Shown one piece after another: positions 47,368 through 57,679 of a stretch of 64,000 nucleotides of DNA. Below the pieces are notes generated by a model. That model searched no databases, was not told where the DNA came from, and was given only the letters and a program-made list of their open reading frames with translations. The stretch spans positions 1 through 64,000 of the forward strand of contig JANQRK010000022.1 of NCBI GenBank assembly GCA_028284585.1. The letters are read 5' to 3'. This DNA comes from Chromatiales bacterium. Lineage in GTDB: Bacteria; Pseudomonadota; Gammaproteobacteria; Chromatiales; Chromatiaceae. Each line of letters starts with the position of its first letter. The stretch's first letter is position 1. Both the position numbers and the translations under genes were made by a program.

Positions 47368-48564
47368 CTAGAAGCCCACCGCATTGAAAACGACGGTCAG
47401 CACGGCGGCCGCAATCGTGATGAAGACGATCGCCGTCACCACCGCCGAGGTCGTCGCCAAACCCACCGATGCCGCGCTTCGTCCACACTGCATGCCGCGC
47501 AGACAACCGGAAATCGCAACGATCGCACCGTACACCGTCGCATTGATCAGACCCTGGGCGACATGATTGAAGCCGACGGCCTGCTGGGCCTGCGTAAAGT
47601 ATTCGGCAGCGGTCAAGCCACCGACTGTCATGGAGACCACAGAACCACCCAGGATGCCCATCAGATCGGCGTAAATCGCCAGCAGCGGCGTCATCAGGAT
47701 CAGGCCGATCAAGCGCGGCAGAACCAAAAACTCGATCGGCGAGATGCCCAGGGTGCGCAGGGCATCAATCTCCTCGTTGACCTGCATGGTACCGAGCTGT
47801 GCGGCATAGGCCGCGCCGGTACGCCCGGCCAATACGATCGCGGTAATCAAGGCGCCCATCTGGATCACCATCGCCAATGCCACCAAATTGGCCACATAGA
47901 TGTTCGCACCAAACTGCTCGAGCTGTTGATCGCCGATGTACGCCAGGATCAGACCGACCAAGAAGCTCACCAAGCTGACAATCGGCAGCGCATCCGCGCC
48001 AGTCTCCTGAATGATCAGCCACAGGTCGGTAGAACGAAACCGTGCCTGTCGCTTAACCAGCCTGCGCACGGCAAGCGCCGATTTACCGATGAACCCGATG
48101 ATTTCCCCAGTCGACCGCACAATGGCAACCGCCTCGCTACCAAGGCGTTCGAGAAAATGCTCGGGTTTGTCATCGTGCCGCGCGTCGGCGTGCTCTGACG
48201 CCTCTTCCGTCAAGCGCAGCAGGGCCTGCACGCCATCCGGTAAGCCGTCCCGCTCATCGTCAACGCCGCGACCACGGCACCAGTCGATAACGCCCATCAG
48301 ATGACCGAGCAGCGCAGAATCCCAGGCTTTGAGGGCACTGCTGTCGAACGCGACCGAGCGCAAATCGCTCACGTCGGTCAGCTGCTGCAACACATCGCCC
48401 AGCAACGGCAGGGTTTCGTCGATGCACCAGCGACCAGAAAACGCGAGGGTTACCCGACCGTCGCGGGCGACATGCAGCTCGACCAACGCCGATGACGCGG
48501 TCGTAGCAGGCTTGCTTGGCTTGGTCGCTGTCATGATCAGGCTCGGAGGCGTCGGCACATCCAC
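47368..48564 (-). CDS. MlaE-type permease with N-terminal STAS-like domain
   Basis: The 398-residue protein has a STAS-like N-terminal domain (~25-140) fused to an MlaE permease (~150-398) with the family motifs LVSFLVGLILAYIG, QMGALITAIVLAGRTGAAYAAQLGTM and EEIDALRTLGISP. In E. coli the STAS unit is a separate protein (MlaB), so this is the common fused form. It is the first gene of the operon. Confidence 0.94.
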   Translation of the reverse strand: MDVPTPPSLIMTATKPSKPATTASSALVELHVARDGRVTLAFSGRWCIDETLPLLGDVLQQLTDVSDLRSVAFDSSALKAWDSALLGHLMGVIDWCRGRGVDDERDGLPDGVQALLRLTEEASEHADARHDDKPEHFLERLGSEAVAIVRSTGEIIGFIGKSALAVRRLVKRQARFRSTDLWLIIQETGADALPIVSLVSFLVGLILAYIGDQQLEQFGANIYVANLVALAMVIQMGALITAIVLAGRTGAAYAAQLGTMQVNEEIDALRTLGISPIEFLVLPRLIGLILMTPLLAIYADLMGILGGSVVSMTVGGLTAAEYFTQAQQAVGFNHVAQGLINATVYGAIVAISGCLRGMQCGRSAASVGLATTSAVVTAIVFITIAAAVLTVVFNAVGF

Positions 48565-48792
48565 CGGGTGGCTAGCGTGCGCGAGTTTAGCAACGTCGAG
48601 GGGCGTTATCTAAAGGCGGCAAAAGGCTCTGCAGCGCCAGCAAAAGCCGGCTTAGGGGATCTAGGGGGCCATGGAGGTACTGGGCCGATGGCGATTGGTG
48701 TAGCTTGCTACCCTGGGGTGGCGTCAGCTTCTCAGGTCAATCTAGAGGCCGATCCGCTATCGAGCATGTCGATGGTCGATGAAGAGAACAAC

Positions 48793-48824
48793 GCCAGCAG
48801 CTCGGCCATTCGCGAGCTGCTGGC
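48793..48824. repeat. Perfect 12-bp inverted repeat
   Basis: GCCAGCAGCTCG (48793-48804) and its exact complement (48813-48824) flank an 8-base loop in the gap upstream of the MlaE operon. There is no adjacent T-run on the plus strand; on the minus strand a short T-run precedes rather than follows the stem. It may be an old terminator or an operator. Confidence 0.6.
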
Positions 48825-48849
48825 CACAAAAACAATCAAACGAAAAGCA

Positions 48850-48882
48850 GGGGGCGTCCCACGCATAGCACGGGACGCCCCC
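48850..48882 (-). terminator. Terminator of the fasciclin gene
   Basis: An 11-bp perfect stem GGGGGCGTCCC/GGGACGCCCCC with an 11-base loop lies 32 bp past the fasciclin stop, followed on the minus strand by CTGCTTTTCG. Confidence 0.82.
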
Positions 48883-48913
48883 CAGTCTCACTAGATCCGC
48901 GATCGCGGGCCTT

Positions 48914-49495
48914 TTACAGGAGTCGATCTACGTAATGGATCACGCCATTTTGCGCCACCTCGGTGGCGATGACATTGGCATCGTTAACCTGGATCTCGGA
49001 ACCGACACTGGTAGCGATCTCATCACCAGCAAGTGAGACCACCGTCTTGTTGGTCATCAAATCCGTGGCGGAGACATGTCCGGGAACGATATAAGTTTCA
49101 ACGAATGACCGCAGCGAGTCCGAGTCGCTGAGCAGCGAGGACAATTGCTCACCTGTCATCGAGGAAAATGCCTCGTCGACTGGCATGAAAAGGGTGAAGG
49201 GCCCATCGACCCGGAGCAGATCAGCATCGTTGGCCGCCTGAATAACGCGGCCGAACACATCCAGCGACCCGGTGCTGGCAGCGATGTCTAGCAGCTGTTG
49301 GCCAGTGCCGTTTTGGGGAAGGTTCCTCGTCGTATCATGCGCTGCTAAGGGGTTGCTCGCCAGACCACTGCTGAGTTGCGAATCACTCCCACTTGGGCCA
49401 AACAGGGGTGCAGCCAGGGGCCCTAAGGTTATTGCAAGACCACCTATCAAAACCCAGCCGTACATCGAATCCGAGACTTTGTTGGATGCATTCAT
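48914..49495 (-). CDS. Secreted fasciclin-domain protein
   Basis: The 193-residue protein has a signal peptide or anchor helix (~13-34), a Ser/Asn-rich linker and one fasciclin domain (~65-193) with the FAS1 motifs GPFTLFMPVDEAFSSM and the end NGVIHYVDRLL. Such domains mediate adhesion. The start ATG follows AGGAGCG. It is monocistronic. Confidence 0.9.
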   Translation of the reverse strand: MNASNKVSDSMYGWVLIGGLAITLGPLAAPLFGPSGSDSQLSSGLASNPLAAHDTTRNLPQNGTGQQLLDIAASTGSLDVFGRVIQAANDADLLRVDGPFTLFMPVDEAFSSMTGEQLSSLLSDSDSLRSFVETYIVPGHVSATDLMTNKTVVSLAGDEIATSVGSEIQVNDANVIATEVAQNGVIHYVDRLL

Positions 49496-49855
49496 GAGAT
49501 CGCTCCTGAGGTTTCATTGAACATGTTTTGTAAACGTAGTGACCCAACATAAACATTTCAACCGTACACACATCGGAAAAGATAGCCCTATCGCTCGCTT
49601 TATTCCCTTGAAGCAACCAGTCAACATCGCGACATCTGTCCAAGATTTCACGCTAGTGCGCGCTGCACCCCCGGCGCGCTGTAAAAATTTCACAAAACCT
49701 TCATTTCAAATACACAGCAAGGATCGGCGATAGCAGGTTCGAAAAAAACGCGCTGCTCTCAAGCCTGGGTAGCCAAAACAGCACCGAGCATCCCATAGGT
49801 GACGACACCACGGGCCCCAGACCATGGCTACGCAAGGCTAAAAGCGATATGAGAT
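49496..49855. other. Intergenic region between fasciclin and menA genes
   Basis: This 360-bp stretch holds the fasciclin promoter side and the trailer of menA. I see no gene, RNA or strong hairpin. Confidence 0.35.
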
Positions 49856-50734
49856 TCAGCGCATTGCTGCTACGAATGCGATCACCAGCAGCCCGCCCAA
49901 CAGCACTTGGCTCTGCGCCGTGCGTGCCAACTGCAAATTCATCTCGGGGTTTGGCCGCATCTGCCAGAAGCAACACACCAGCCACAGACACCACGGCAAA
50001 GCCAGCCACACCGGACCAAGCTCGGATGCACCCAGCACCACCGCCAAGATTGGAAACGGCGCCAGCATCATCACGCCGTATAGCCAATGCGCACTTTCCG
50101 TCGTGGTCAGTGTCGCCAGGGTACGACGGCCCGCACGGCGATCGCTTTCGAGATCACGGACGTTATTGACCAGCAGCACCGCAGCCGCCTGCAGACCGAG
50201 CGAAAAGCCTACAGCCACTGCCACAAACGAAAGCGAGGCATGCTGTAGATAGAAGCTTCCACCGACCGCGGCGAGCCCGAAGAAAATGATCACGAAGACC
50301 TCGCCCCAGGCCGTGTAGGACAGCGGCCTTGGTCCACCTGAATAGGCCCAGCCCGCCAACAAAGAGGCCAGGCCCAGGGCGAGAATTGGCCAGCCCCCAT
50401 GTAAGACTAGATACAGACCACCCAGCAAAGCCACCGCAAACAAGGCCCAGGCGGCCTGCTTCACCTGCGCGGCGGTCGCCAACCCCGCCGCCGTGATGCG
50501 CAGCGGCCCGACACGATCAGGGCCATCGTTACCACGCTCGGCGTCCGAGGCATCATTGAACAAATTGGTCCCGGCCTGGATCAGCAATGCACAAAGCGCC
50601 GCAACCAATAGCGGCGCCCAAGCAATCGCAGCACCTTCGTACCATGCCAGGGCGCTGCCCACTATCACCGGAGTAAGCGACAACGAAAGGGTGCGTGGGC
50701 GAACCGCTGTCCACCACAGACCCCAACTCAACAT
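49856..50734 (-). CDS. menA: MenA, 1,4-dihydroxy-2-naphthoate polyprenyltransferase
   Basis: The ~292-residue UbiA-family enzyme attaches the isoprenoid tail to DHNA. It starts MLSWGLWWTAVRPRTLSLSLTP, has eight or nine helices, and shows the two Asp-rich motifs NLFNDASDAERG and NNVRDLESDRRAG. The ATG at 50734 is preferred; the frame is open to 50866 but the extra 44 residues are not membrane-protein-like. It is separated from the other men genes by 35 kb. Confidence 0.93.
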   Translation of the reverse strand: MLSWGLWWTAVRPRTLSLSLTPVIVGSALAWYEGAAIAWAPLLVAALCALLIQAGTNLFNDASDAERGNDGPDRVGPLRITAAGLATAAQVKQAAWALFAVALLGGLYLVLHGGWPILALGLASLLAGWAYSGGPRPLSYTAWGEVFVIIFFGLAAVGGSFYLQHASLSFVAVAVGFSLGLQAAAVLLVNNVRDLESDRRAGRRTLATLTTTESAHWLYGVMMLAPFPILAVVLGASELGPVWLALPWCLWLVCCFWQMRPNPEMNLQLARTAQSQVLLGGLLVIAFVAAMR

Positions 50735-51050
50735 GGATCCACCGGCAAGCCGAGCCCTTCCAAACTGGCGAGGGTGAGGCACGTGGCCCCCAAGGCGTTC
50801 GCGCGAACAGGGCTGAGCTGGATTGGGTGTGCACACGATGGACCCGTGTAATCGATCATCTCGCACACTTCATCAGGATAGTTATCAATCGTCGATTCAC
50901 GATTAAAAGGGCAGTACAATGATAACAGGGTGTGACCGACCTGCTGTCCCAAGCGCAACGCGGGCCATCGCAATAGTCGCCCAACGGCGACGGCTAGCCC
51001 GCCAGCGCCGTTGACCTGTATCAACGCCCAGGCGCGCCAAATGTGCGAGA

Positions 51051-51770
51051 GTGAAATTCGATCCGGCCGCCGATCTCCAATCCACAGCCTGCAGGATCCA
51101 TCCGTTGACTCCGGAACGCCCAACTGCCGAATCGAATGCAACCAAGGTCACCGATCAAACGGCTCGCATCGGCCCGAACGCCATCATTCGCCTCGCCGAG
51201 GCCATTGACTCCCTGCATGGCAAGGAAAGCACGCGGGCCGTGTTCGACGCGGCCGGGCAGTTGAGGCATCTAGACCAGCCGCCCGACCAGCTGGTGGACG
51301 AAGCCGACGTCATCGCGCTGTATCGCACCTGTGGCGATCAGCTCGGACCTGCACCTTTTGCAAAGGTCACCCGACTCGCCGGCCAACTGACTGGCGACTA
51401 TGTGCTACACCATCGTATCCCAGGCGTTGCCAGGGCGCTCCTGCCGCGGCTACCCAAGGCGATCGCAGCGCGCATACTGGCCAAAGCCATCTCTGCACAC
51501 GCCTGGACCTTCGTCGGTAGCGGCAGATTCTCGCATCAGTGCGTCGCCGGCGGCCTGACAATCACCATAGCGAACTCACCGCTGGCCCGCGGCCAACGCT
51601 CTGCTGCGCCGGTTTGCCATTTCTACGCAGCAACATTCGAACGTATTTTTCAGTCGCTGATCGACCGCCGCACCAGGGTTACCGAATCCGCATGTTGTGC
51701 GATGGGTGCCGAGGTCTGCCATTTCAGCGCCCGCTTCGACGGCGCCCTTGCTGCCCAACCCGCCGCCTAG
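51051..51770 (+). CDS. bchJ: BchJ, bacteriochlorophyll 4-vinyl (8-vinyl) reductase family protein
   Basis: The 239-residue protein carries a V4R domain: ARIGPNAIIRLAEAID at the start, ADVIALYR, DYVLHHRIPGVARALLPRLP, AHAWTFVGSGRF, then SPLARGQRSAAPVCHFYAATFERIF and a C-terminal Cys cluster (ESACCAMGAEVCHF). This order matches BchJ of purple bacteria, which aids reduction of the C8 vinyl group in bacteriochlorophyll synthesis. The start is set at GTG 51051 but could lie further in; a stop codon is TAG. No other bch or puf genes lie in the window. The gene is divergent from menA. Confidence 0.9.
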   Translation: MKFDPAADLQSTACRIHPLTPERPTAESNATKVTDQTARIGPNAIIRLAEAIDSLHGKESTRAVFDAAGQLRHLDQPPDQLVDEADVIALYRTCGDQLGPAPFAKVTRLAGQLTGDYVLHHRIPGVARALLPRLPKAIAARILAKAISAHAWTFVGSGRFSHQCVAGGLTITIANSPLARGQRSAAPVCHFYAATFERIFQSLIDRRTRVTESACCAMGAEVCHFSARFDGALAAQPAA

Positions 51771-52183
51771 CCGCCGTTGCACGCGCCGGACTGGTGCTTC
51801 GCAATCCCGCATACTGATTTGCAGCACATAGCTGTCAAGATCGACGGGCTGTCGGGTCACAAGACGGCAAGGTCGCAAGCACAGCGCGTGTAGCAGGCCG
51901 CATCAAGCTCGCCCTAGAGGTCCTACGCCAATTCCATGGCTGTGTGCGTTTTCGCACTTTTGCACAGATCTGAGCGGGTGCAATTGGCTTGATGTTTCCA
52001 GGACAGACATCTAATACTTAAAGGACATCGAAACGGGGGATGACCCGCTGACTTCACCGGCCGTTGATTTAGTCGCAGGCGGTCGTGACAAGCAGTATTC
52101 TGTTGGCTGGTCTGCGATTGAGCTTCAAGAGACCGGCGATGGCCGCGAGCTGGCGCCAACGCAATCAGTGAGGAGAACGTGCG
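51771..52183. other. Intergenic region upstream of the cytochrome operon
   Basis: These 413 bases hold no supported gene. The last 100 bases should contain the promoter of the cytochrome operon. No regulator box was recognised. Confidence 0.4.
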
Positions 52184-54628
52184 ATGAGCATCCGTGGTCT
52201 TTCGATCATTGGGGCAGCCATGCTGCTGCTCGGCTCCATCGGCCAATCGATTGCCGATCCCACACCAGTCACCTACAGCGATGCGGGCTTTCATGCTGGC
52301 GCAGCCGACTTGACGCCACAAGAGCGCGCCGGACGCGAAATCTGGTACAAGGCCACTGCCGGCAACGACCGGTTCCACACCTACGTGTTCCAACAGCGCA
52401 TGGGGGTGCTGATCGACTGGTGGCGCGTACTGCGCGCAGACAAACGCGACGAGCGCTTCAAGACATGGGGACTAGTGAACAATCCCGGCTGCTGCATGCC
52501 AGGCACCGCGGGTTGTCCAGCCAAGAGTCTCGACGAGACCTTCGGCTTCGAATGGTGCTATGGCGATGACGAGCTGTTGAAGTTCGTTGGTCGCAGCGGT
52601 TACCGCGACCCGGCCTGCGATTTCGTCGACCCACCCATGCCGGACGATCACCCGCACAAGGGTGACGGCCTGCGCGAAGACCCTTGCCATATGGCCTTCG
52701 GCACATCGACCGGCGCGATGGGGCTGAGAAAGTTTCCCAACCCTCGTTTCGATGCCGATGCCTGGTGCTAGGTCAATGATGGATCACTGGGTACCTGGGA
52801 GGGTTTTGCGCGCCGCATGTCGGACGACCCCAGTCAATCCGGCTACCAGGCCAAGAAACTGGCCGACGCCTCAGTGGAGCCGCCTTTCCTGATCGGCATG
52901 TCCTGTGGCAGCTGCCATATTGCGTTCGACCCGAATAACCCGCCGGACGATATCGCCAACCCCAAGTGGGAAAACCTGATCGGCGCCATCGGCAACCAAT
53001 ACTCTCGGATGTCCGAACTTATGGTCTCGGGGATGAGCGAAGACAGCCTGCAATGGCAAGTCTTCTCGCATACGCGTCCAGGCGCGGTTGACACCTCGGC
53101 CGTTCCGACCGACCAGGTCAACAACCCCGGCACCGTCAATGCACTTATCAATGTGCTGCAGCGGCCGCGCTTCGAAGACGAGCTGATCGATCGCTGGCGC
53201 CCGACTAACAGCTGCCCGGAGCAAGCTAATGCGCGCGAGTGCTGGTGCGAACCTGGCAAGACCGACAAGTGCTGGAATAAGAGCACCGAGCGCGAGACGG
53301 TGTTCCACATCCTCAAGGGCGGTGGCGACTCGGTCGGCGACCTGTTGGCGGTGCAACGCGTGTACATCAACATCGGCTCCTGCTCGGAGCAATGTTGGCT
53401 GAACCACCTGACCGATCTCTACCAGGTCGATCCTCAGCAACGCAATTTCGGACAAACACCGTTTGACATCGGCCAGTGCCGTCGTGACTGCCCGAGCTTC
53501 CGCGCGATCGAGGACCGCGCTCACGACGTGGTGAGTTTCCTGCTATCGAAGAAGGCCTACTCGACGCCCCTATGGAAGGCCAAAGGCCTGACCGATCTGG
53601 ACGACTGGGTGGATACCCTAGAAGCCGACTTTGGGGAGGGCACGTTTGATCGTGGCCGCCAAGTGTTCGCGCAGAATTGCGCACGCTGCCACTCGAGCCA
53701 GGACGGCCCAGTCGAGGCGCGGGATTTCCATAAGGCCTCTGATACTCCCGGGGTGCGTGAAGACTGGCTGGGCAACGACCAAGCCACGCCGGCGTCCGAG
53801 GTCGGCACCTACAATTGCCGATCGCTGCATTCCAATCACATGGCCGGGCACATCTATGAAGAGTTCGCCTCCGAGACCTATCGCTCGCGCGAACCCGATG
53901 TCAACCAGGCCGATGAAACCGGCGGTGGCCGCGGCTACTATCGCAACATCTCCTTGGTCGATCTCTGGGCCCATGCGCCCTTCATGCACAATAATGCGAT
54001 CGGCCCGGAGTTGTGCGGCAAGCCGAGTGATCCGAACGATGAGTTCTATCGCTCGCCCTATGTCGACGCCGATGGCAAGCGTTTATCCAATCCGCCGGAC
54101 TGCGTCGCCTACGATCCGTCGGTCGAGGGTCGCTATCAATTATTCCTCGAGTCGGTCCGCCTGCTGCTCAATCCCGACCAGCGGATCCCAAAGATCACAC
54201 AGCTCACCGACCCGATCCGGCGGGCCATCGGACCCAAGCTATATGACGGCGAGAAAGAGCGCCTGATGGGCATCGAGATCGAAGTGCCGGTTGGCACGCC
54301 GGTCGGTTGGTACGGCAGCTTCCAGCACAAGGAGCTACTGCGCGACATGGTGCTGTCTCGACTGGACAGCGCCCGCCTCCAAGAACGCATGGTGCAACGC
54401 GTCGGCCCCAGCGAGGCCAAGGCGGCCGCCAAAGAGATCGCGGCCCTGACCAATGCGGTGCTGGACCAACCCGATCAACTGGTGGCGATCGCCGGCGAAA
54501 AATTGCCATTGCTCGGTAGCCTGTATAGCACCTGCACAGCCAAGGTAGAAAACGCCGGCCACCGCTTCGGCGAAGACCTATCGACGGATGACAAGCGGGC
54601 ACTGACCGCATTTCTGGCGACGCTCTGA
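52184..54628 (+). CDS. Large Cys-rich di-haem c-type cytochrome, interrupted by in-frame TAG
   Basis: A strong ribosome binding site (AGGAG 52171) and a signal peptide (to about residue 25, SIADP) open a frame of 814 codons. Codon 196 is TAG (52769-52771) and the frame then continues without shift to 54628. Two haem sites are present: CGSCH at residue 241 and CARCH at 499. Many further Cys pairs (NPGCCMPG, CWCEPGKTDKCW, CSEQCW, CRRDCP) suggest disulfides in the periplasm. A C-terminal segment (LVDLWAHAPFMHNNAIGP) recalls the haem-pocket region of MauG/RoxA-like proteins. Without read-through both haem sites are lost. The protein family has no function known to me. Confidence 0.8.
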
Positions 54629-54640
54629 AGGAGAATCACT

Positions 54641-55534
54641 ATGCCCCACCGGTCGCTTCTCCCAGCACTGGCCATGTCGCTACTACTCGTCGGCTGCGGT
54701 GACGTAGCCCCACCGGACGTGCCCTTCCTGGGCTATGGCGACGAATATCAGACCAAGCCCGATCTCGCCCGGGTCGAGCATGAGCTCCCACTCGGGCCGG
54801 CCGATTTGATGAAATTGACGCCGGACAATCTGGCTGCGCTCGATCAGGAGCAGATCGACCAGATCTACGCCCGGCTGACCGCTGGCCCGATCCCAGATGG
54901 CGCCTACAACGGGACCTTTTTCTTCGCCGACGGTGGCGGCGCCCGACGCCTCGCCGAACTCATGGGCGGACTCAAGGGACTGGCGGTAAACTTCAAGCTG
55001 AGCAGCCTAGAGACGATCGGCCAGATGCTCTGGAAGGGTAAGGTCTTCTATCGCGACGAACGCCTGCTGCGCAACATGATCCAAGACCGGCAGCTACTCA
55101 AGTTGCTGGTCGATGATCCGAGTGCCTTGCCCAAGACCGATATTCCCGGGCGTAAGATCCTCGGCCTGTTCCAAGACGATGCCTGGTTACTGTTTCCAGC
55201 CAAGCTGTACTGTGGCCAGAGCCTGCTGGACTCGCGTCGTGAGTCGATCATCATCGACTATGCCTTCAACGACGAGATCGCCGGTTACCAAGAGCGACCG
55301 GACTTCCTGGCCGGACGTCGCGGACTGAAGATCCGCGATGAGATCCGCATGGTACGGCCTGGTTTCTACCTCGGGCGGGCCTACATGGGGCATGTCTTCT
55401 TGCTCAACTTCACGCTCTACAACAAGTCAGTGGCCGATGCCACCGCCAAGGATTTCGAGGCAACCGGGGAGGCCGCCGAGGACTGCTGGCCCGGCGGTCA
55501 GGGTCCCGGTCGACTCGTTGCACGCGGAGGTTGA
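54641..55534 (+). CDS. Lipoprotein of the cytochrome operon
   Basis: The 297-residue protein has a lipobox LLVGC with the acylated Cys at 19. The rest is soluble and lacks haem motifs (ADLMKLTPDNLAALDQEQ, DGAYNGTFFFADGGG, IIDYAFNDEIAGYQ, MVRPGFYLGRAYMG). I do not recognise the family; proteins with 'GRAYMG' and lipid-related folds exist, but I make no claim. It lies 12 bp after the first cytochrome gene with its own GGAG. Confidence 0.8.
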   Translation: MPHRSLLPALAMSLLLVGCGDVAPPDVPFLGYGDEYQTKPDLARVEHELPLGPADLMKLTPDNLAALDQEQIDQIYARLTAGPIPDGAYNGTFFFADGGGARRLAELMGGLKGLAVNFKLSSLETIGQMLWKGKVFYRDERLLRNMIQDRQLLKLLVDDPSALPKTDIPGRKILGLFQDDAWLLFPAKLYCGQSLLDSRRESIIIDYAFNDEIAGYQERPDFLAGRRGLKIRDEIRMVRPGFYLGRAYMGHVFLLNFTLYNKSVADATAKDFEATGEAAEDCWPGGQGPGRLVARGG

Positions 55535-55552
55535 GGGCGGAGGGATGTCGCG

Positions 55553-57661
55553 GTGGCTATCGGAAGCGCGCACTCTCTATTGCTTTGCTCCTTCCTGGTT
55601 TGCGGCACCGCCGCTGCCGGTCCGGCCTGGGTGGTGGAGCCGCACCCGCCCGGACCCGACCTTCCCCCCCAGGGACGCTCCCTGTTCGATCGACTGACGC
55701 TGCACAATGGCAAGCAGCGGGTGCCCTTCCCGTTGCAAGCCCTGCTCGATCAAATCACCGGTCAGCTGGACCAAGACCATGCCTACCTGGACCAGCCGTT
55801 GAAGGCCGTGCTGATCCCGCTCGGCCGCTCACTGCAACGCGAGGCCGCAGCGCCGAACTACTTCGCGTCGCCGCGCGCGGTGATCGCCGTCGACACCGAC
55901 CCGGCTGTCCGACCGGGTGAGGCCGGCCTGTTGCTGCGTGACCGACTGTTTTTGGGCTACCTCGAAACAGCCAACATACTCGAGGTGATCAGCTACAACG
56001 AAGACGCCGGGCGCTTTGAGTTTCAGATCGTGCACGACTACCGTGCCGGTGGTGAGGCGCAGGTCCGCTATGCGCGACGGGTGGTATGTCTGGCCTGCCA
56101 CCAGAACGCCGCGCCGCTGTTTGCTCGCCCTTTGTGGGATGAGACCAACGCCAATCCGGATATCGCCGCTGCACTGGACTCGGTTGGTGGCGACTTCTAT
56201 GGCCTGCACACCAAAATCGGCGTCGATCTCGCCTATGCCATCGACAACGCGACCGACCGGGCCAACGATTTCGCACTCACACAGTTACGTTGGGGCCAGG
56301 GTTGCGGCCTGGGTCAGCCGGGCGCCGACTGCCGGTCTGCCCTGCTGACCCGTGCACTGCACTATGCGCTGAGTGGTGAGCGTAGCTTCGAACATGATTC
56401 CGACGACTATCGCCAAACACTGCGCGCACCCATGCAGGAGATCCGCGTCTCTCTGTGGCCGGAAGGGCTTTGGTTGCCTAATCCCGATGTCCCGAACCGC
56501 AAGCCCTTGAGCCAAATTGGTCTGGCCGCCGCGGCGCGACCGGATCTGGCAGCAATCGATCTGGCTGCACGGGCGAATGTCACCGCCCAATTCGAACCCC
56601 TCGAGCCGCGCCCGCCGCTCGCGCTCTGGAACCCCGAGTCCGACGCCTGGGTGGAGCGCGCGATCGTCGGACTCAGACAGTTTCTCGCCACAAGCGACAT
56701 CCAACGTCTGGACCGGGCCTTGCAATCCAGCACCGCCGAGCTAGAACAGCTCGCCGCCGACTGCACCGCCAAAAGGCTACCGGGCGAGTCCTTCACCCGT
56801 ATCAAGCTCGACTGCCAAGGCCCAAGTGTTCGGCTTCAGGGCCGGCTGCGCCTGGCACAGGCCGACAAATCGATCAACGGCCGTCTGCGCCAGTTACAGG
56901 TGCGTGGGCAAGTGCTGAGCGGCGTTCGGCTGCGAGGTCAGGCCACTGCAGATGGTGCTTGGCAAGCCGAGCTGTATCGTCCGAGTTCGGCACTGCGTGT
57001 GCGCCTAGCAAACGGCGATGCATTAGACGGGTTACAGCTAAGACCCGCCGCATCAACCAGCGAGCGCGGCCAGATTAGGCTGCACATCAAGCATGACGCC
57101 GCGACGCTAACTGCAGCCGTCCTGCAACTTAAGAATTCGCCCGCACAGGTGCTCACCAATCAGCCTTTCTCGCGCACCCGCATGCTGCCACCGCTATTCG
57201 CCGCATTGAACCAGCCCGCGCTCAGCTGGTGCTGCAATGATGAAGGCCCATCCGCGGTCGGCACGCCGAAACTAGCGTCGCCAGATGGAGGCCCACACTT
57301 GGCCCCCTTCCTGAAATTCTGTGCCGCCTGCCATCGTTCCGATGATCCGTTTCCGCCGAACTTCCTGGCTGGCAACGCACATGAGGCGATGCGCCGTATC
57401 GCCCACTGCGCCGAGCGCATCCAGTATCGGCTGGCGATGTGGGATCTCGACACCGCGAGCCGACCCAAGACACCCATGCCGCCACGTGGATTCGTCGGAC
57501 TGGATAGCGTGACACTTGCCCATTGGACCCGTGAGTCGCTGACCCGACTGCGGCATGCGCTAGAGGACATCGCCGCGCAAAACGCCCAACCCTTGCCGGC
57601 CCGCGAGACCATCCGCAGTCGGTCCTATGTCGAACTCCGTCGCTGCCTCCCCACAGGTTGA
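55553..57661 (+). CDS. Di-haem c-type cytochrome, 702 residues
   Basis: The start is GTG 55553 after GGAGGG. A signal peptide (to ~residue 22, TAAAG) is followed by two haem sites far apart: CLACH at 179 and CAACH at 590. Residues ~410-530 form a beta-rich insert with pentad-like repeats (RLQGRLRLA, RGQVLSGVRLRGQ). It should be periplasmic. Two haem regions split by a beta domain do not match a family I know. It lies 18 bp after the lipoprotein gene. Confidence 0.82.
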   Translation: MAIGSAHSLLLCSFLVCGTAAAGPAWVVEPHPPGPDLPPQGRSLFDRLTLHNGKQRVPFPLQALLDQITGQLDQDHAYLDQPLKAVLIPLGRSLQREAAAPNYFASPRAVIAVDTDPAVRPGEAGLLLRDRLFLGYLETANILEVISYNEDAGRFEFQIVHDYRAGGEAQVRYARRVVCLACHQNAAPLFARPLWDETNANPDIAAALDSVGGDFYGLHTKIGVDLAYAIDNATDRANDFALTQLRWGQGCGLGQPGADCRSALLTRALHYALSGERSFEHDSDDYRQTLRAPMQEIRVSLWPEGLWLPNPDVPNRKPLSQIGLAAAARPDLAAIDLAARANVTAQFEPLEPRPPLALWNPESDAWVERAIVGLRQFLATSDIQRLDRALQSSTAELEQLAADCTAKRLPGESFTRIKLDCQGPSVRLQGRLRLAQADKSINGRLRQLQVRGQVLSGVRLRGQATADGAWQAELYRPSSALRVRLANGDALDGLQLRPAASTSERGQIRLHIKHDAATLTAAVLQLKNSPAQVLTNQPFSRTRMLPPLFAALNQPALSWCCNDEGPSAVGTPKLASPDGGPHLAPFLKFCAACHRSDDPFPPNFLAGNAHEAMRRIAHCAERIQYRLAMWDLDTASRPKTPMPPRGFVGLDSVTLAHWTRESLTRLRHALEDIAAQNAQPLPARETIRSRSYVELRRCLPTG

Positions 57662-57679
57662 TGCGCCGAGGAAAAAATC

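Noticed and set aside
48568-48894. 108-residue plus-strand frame in the MlaE-fasciclin gap
   Set aside because: It covers both hairpins, lacks a ribosome binding site and has no family features.
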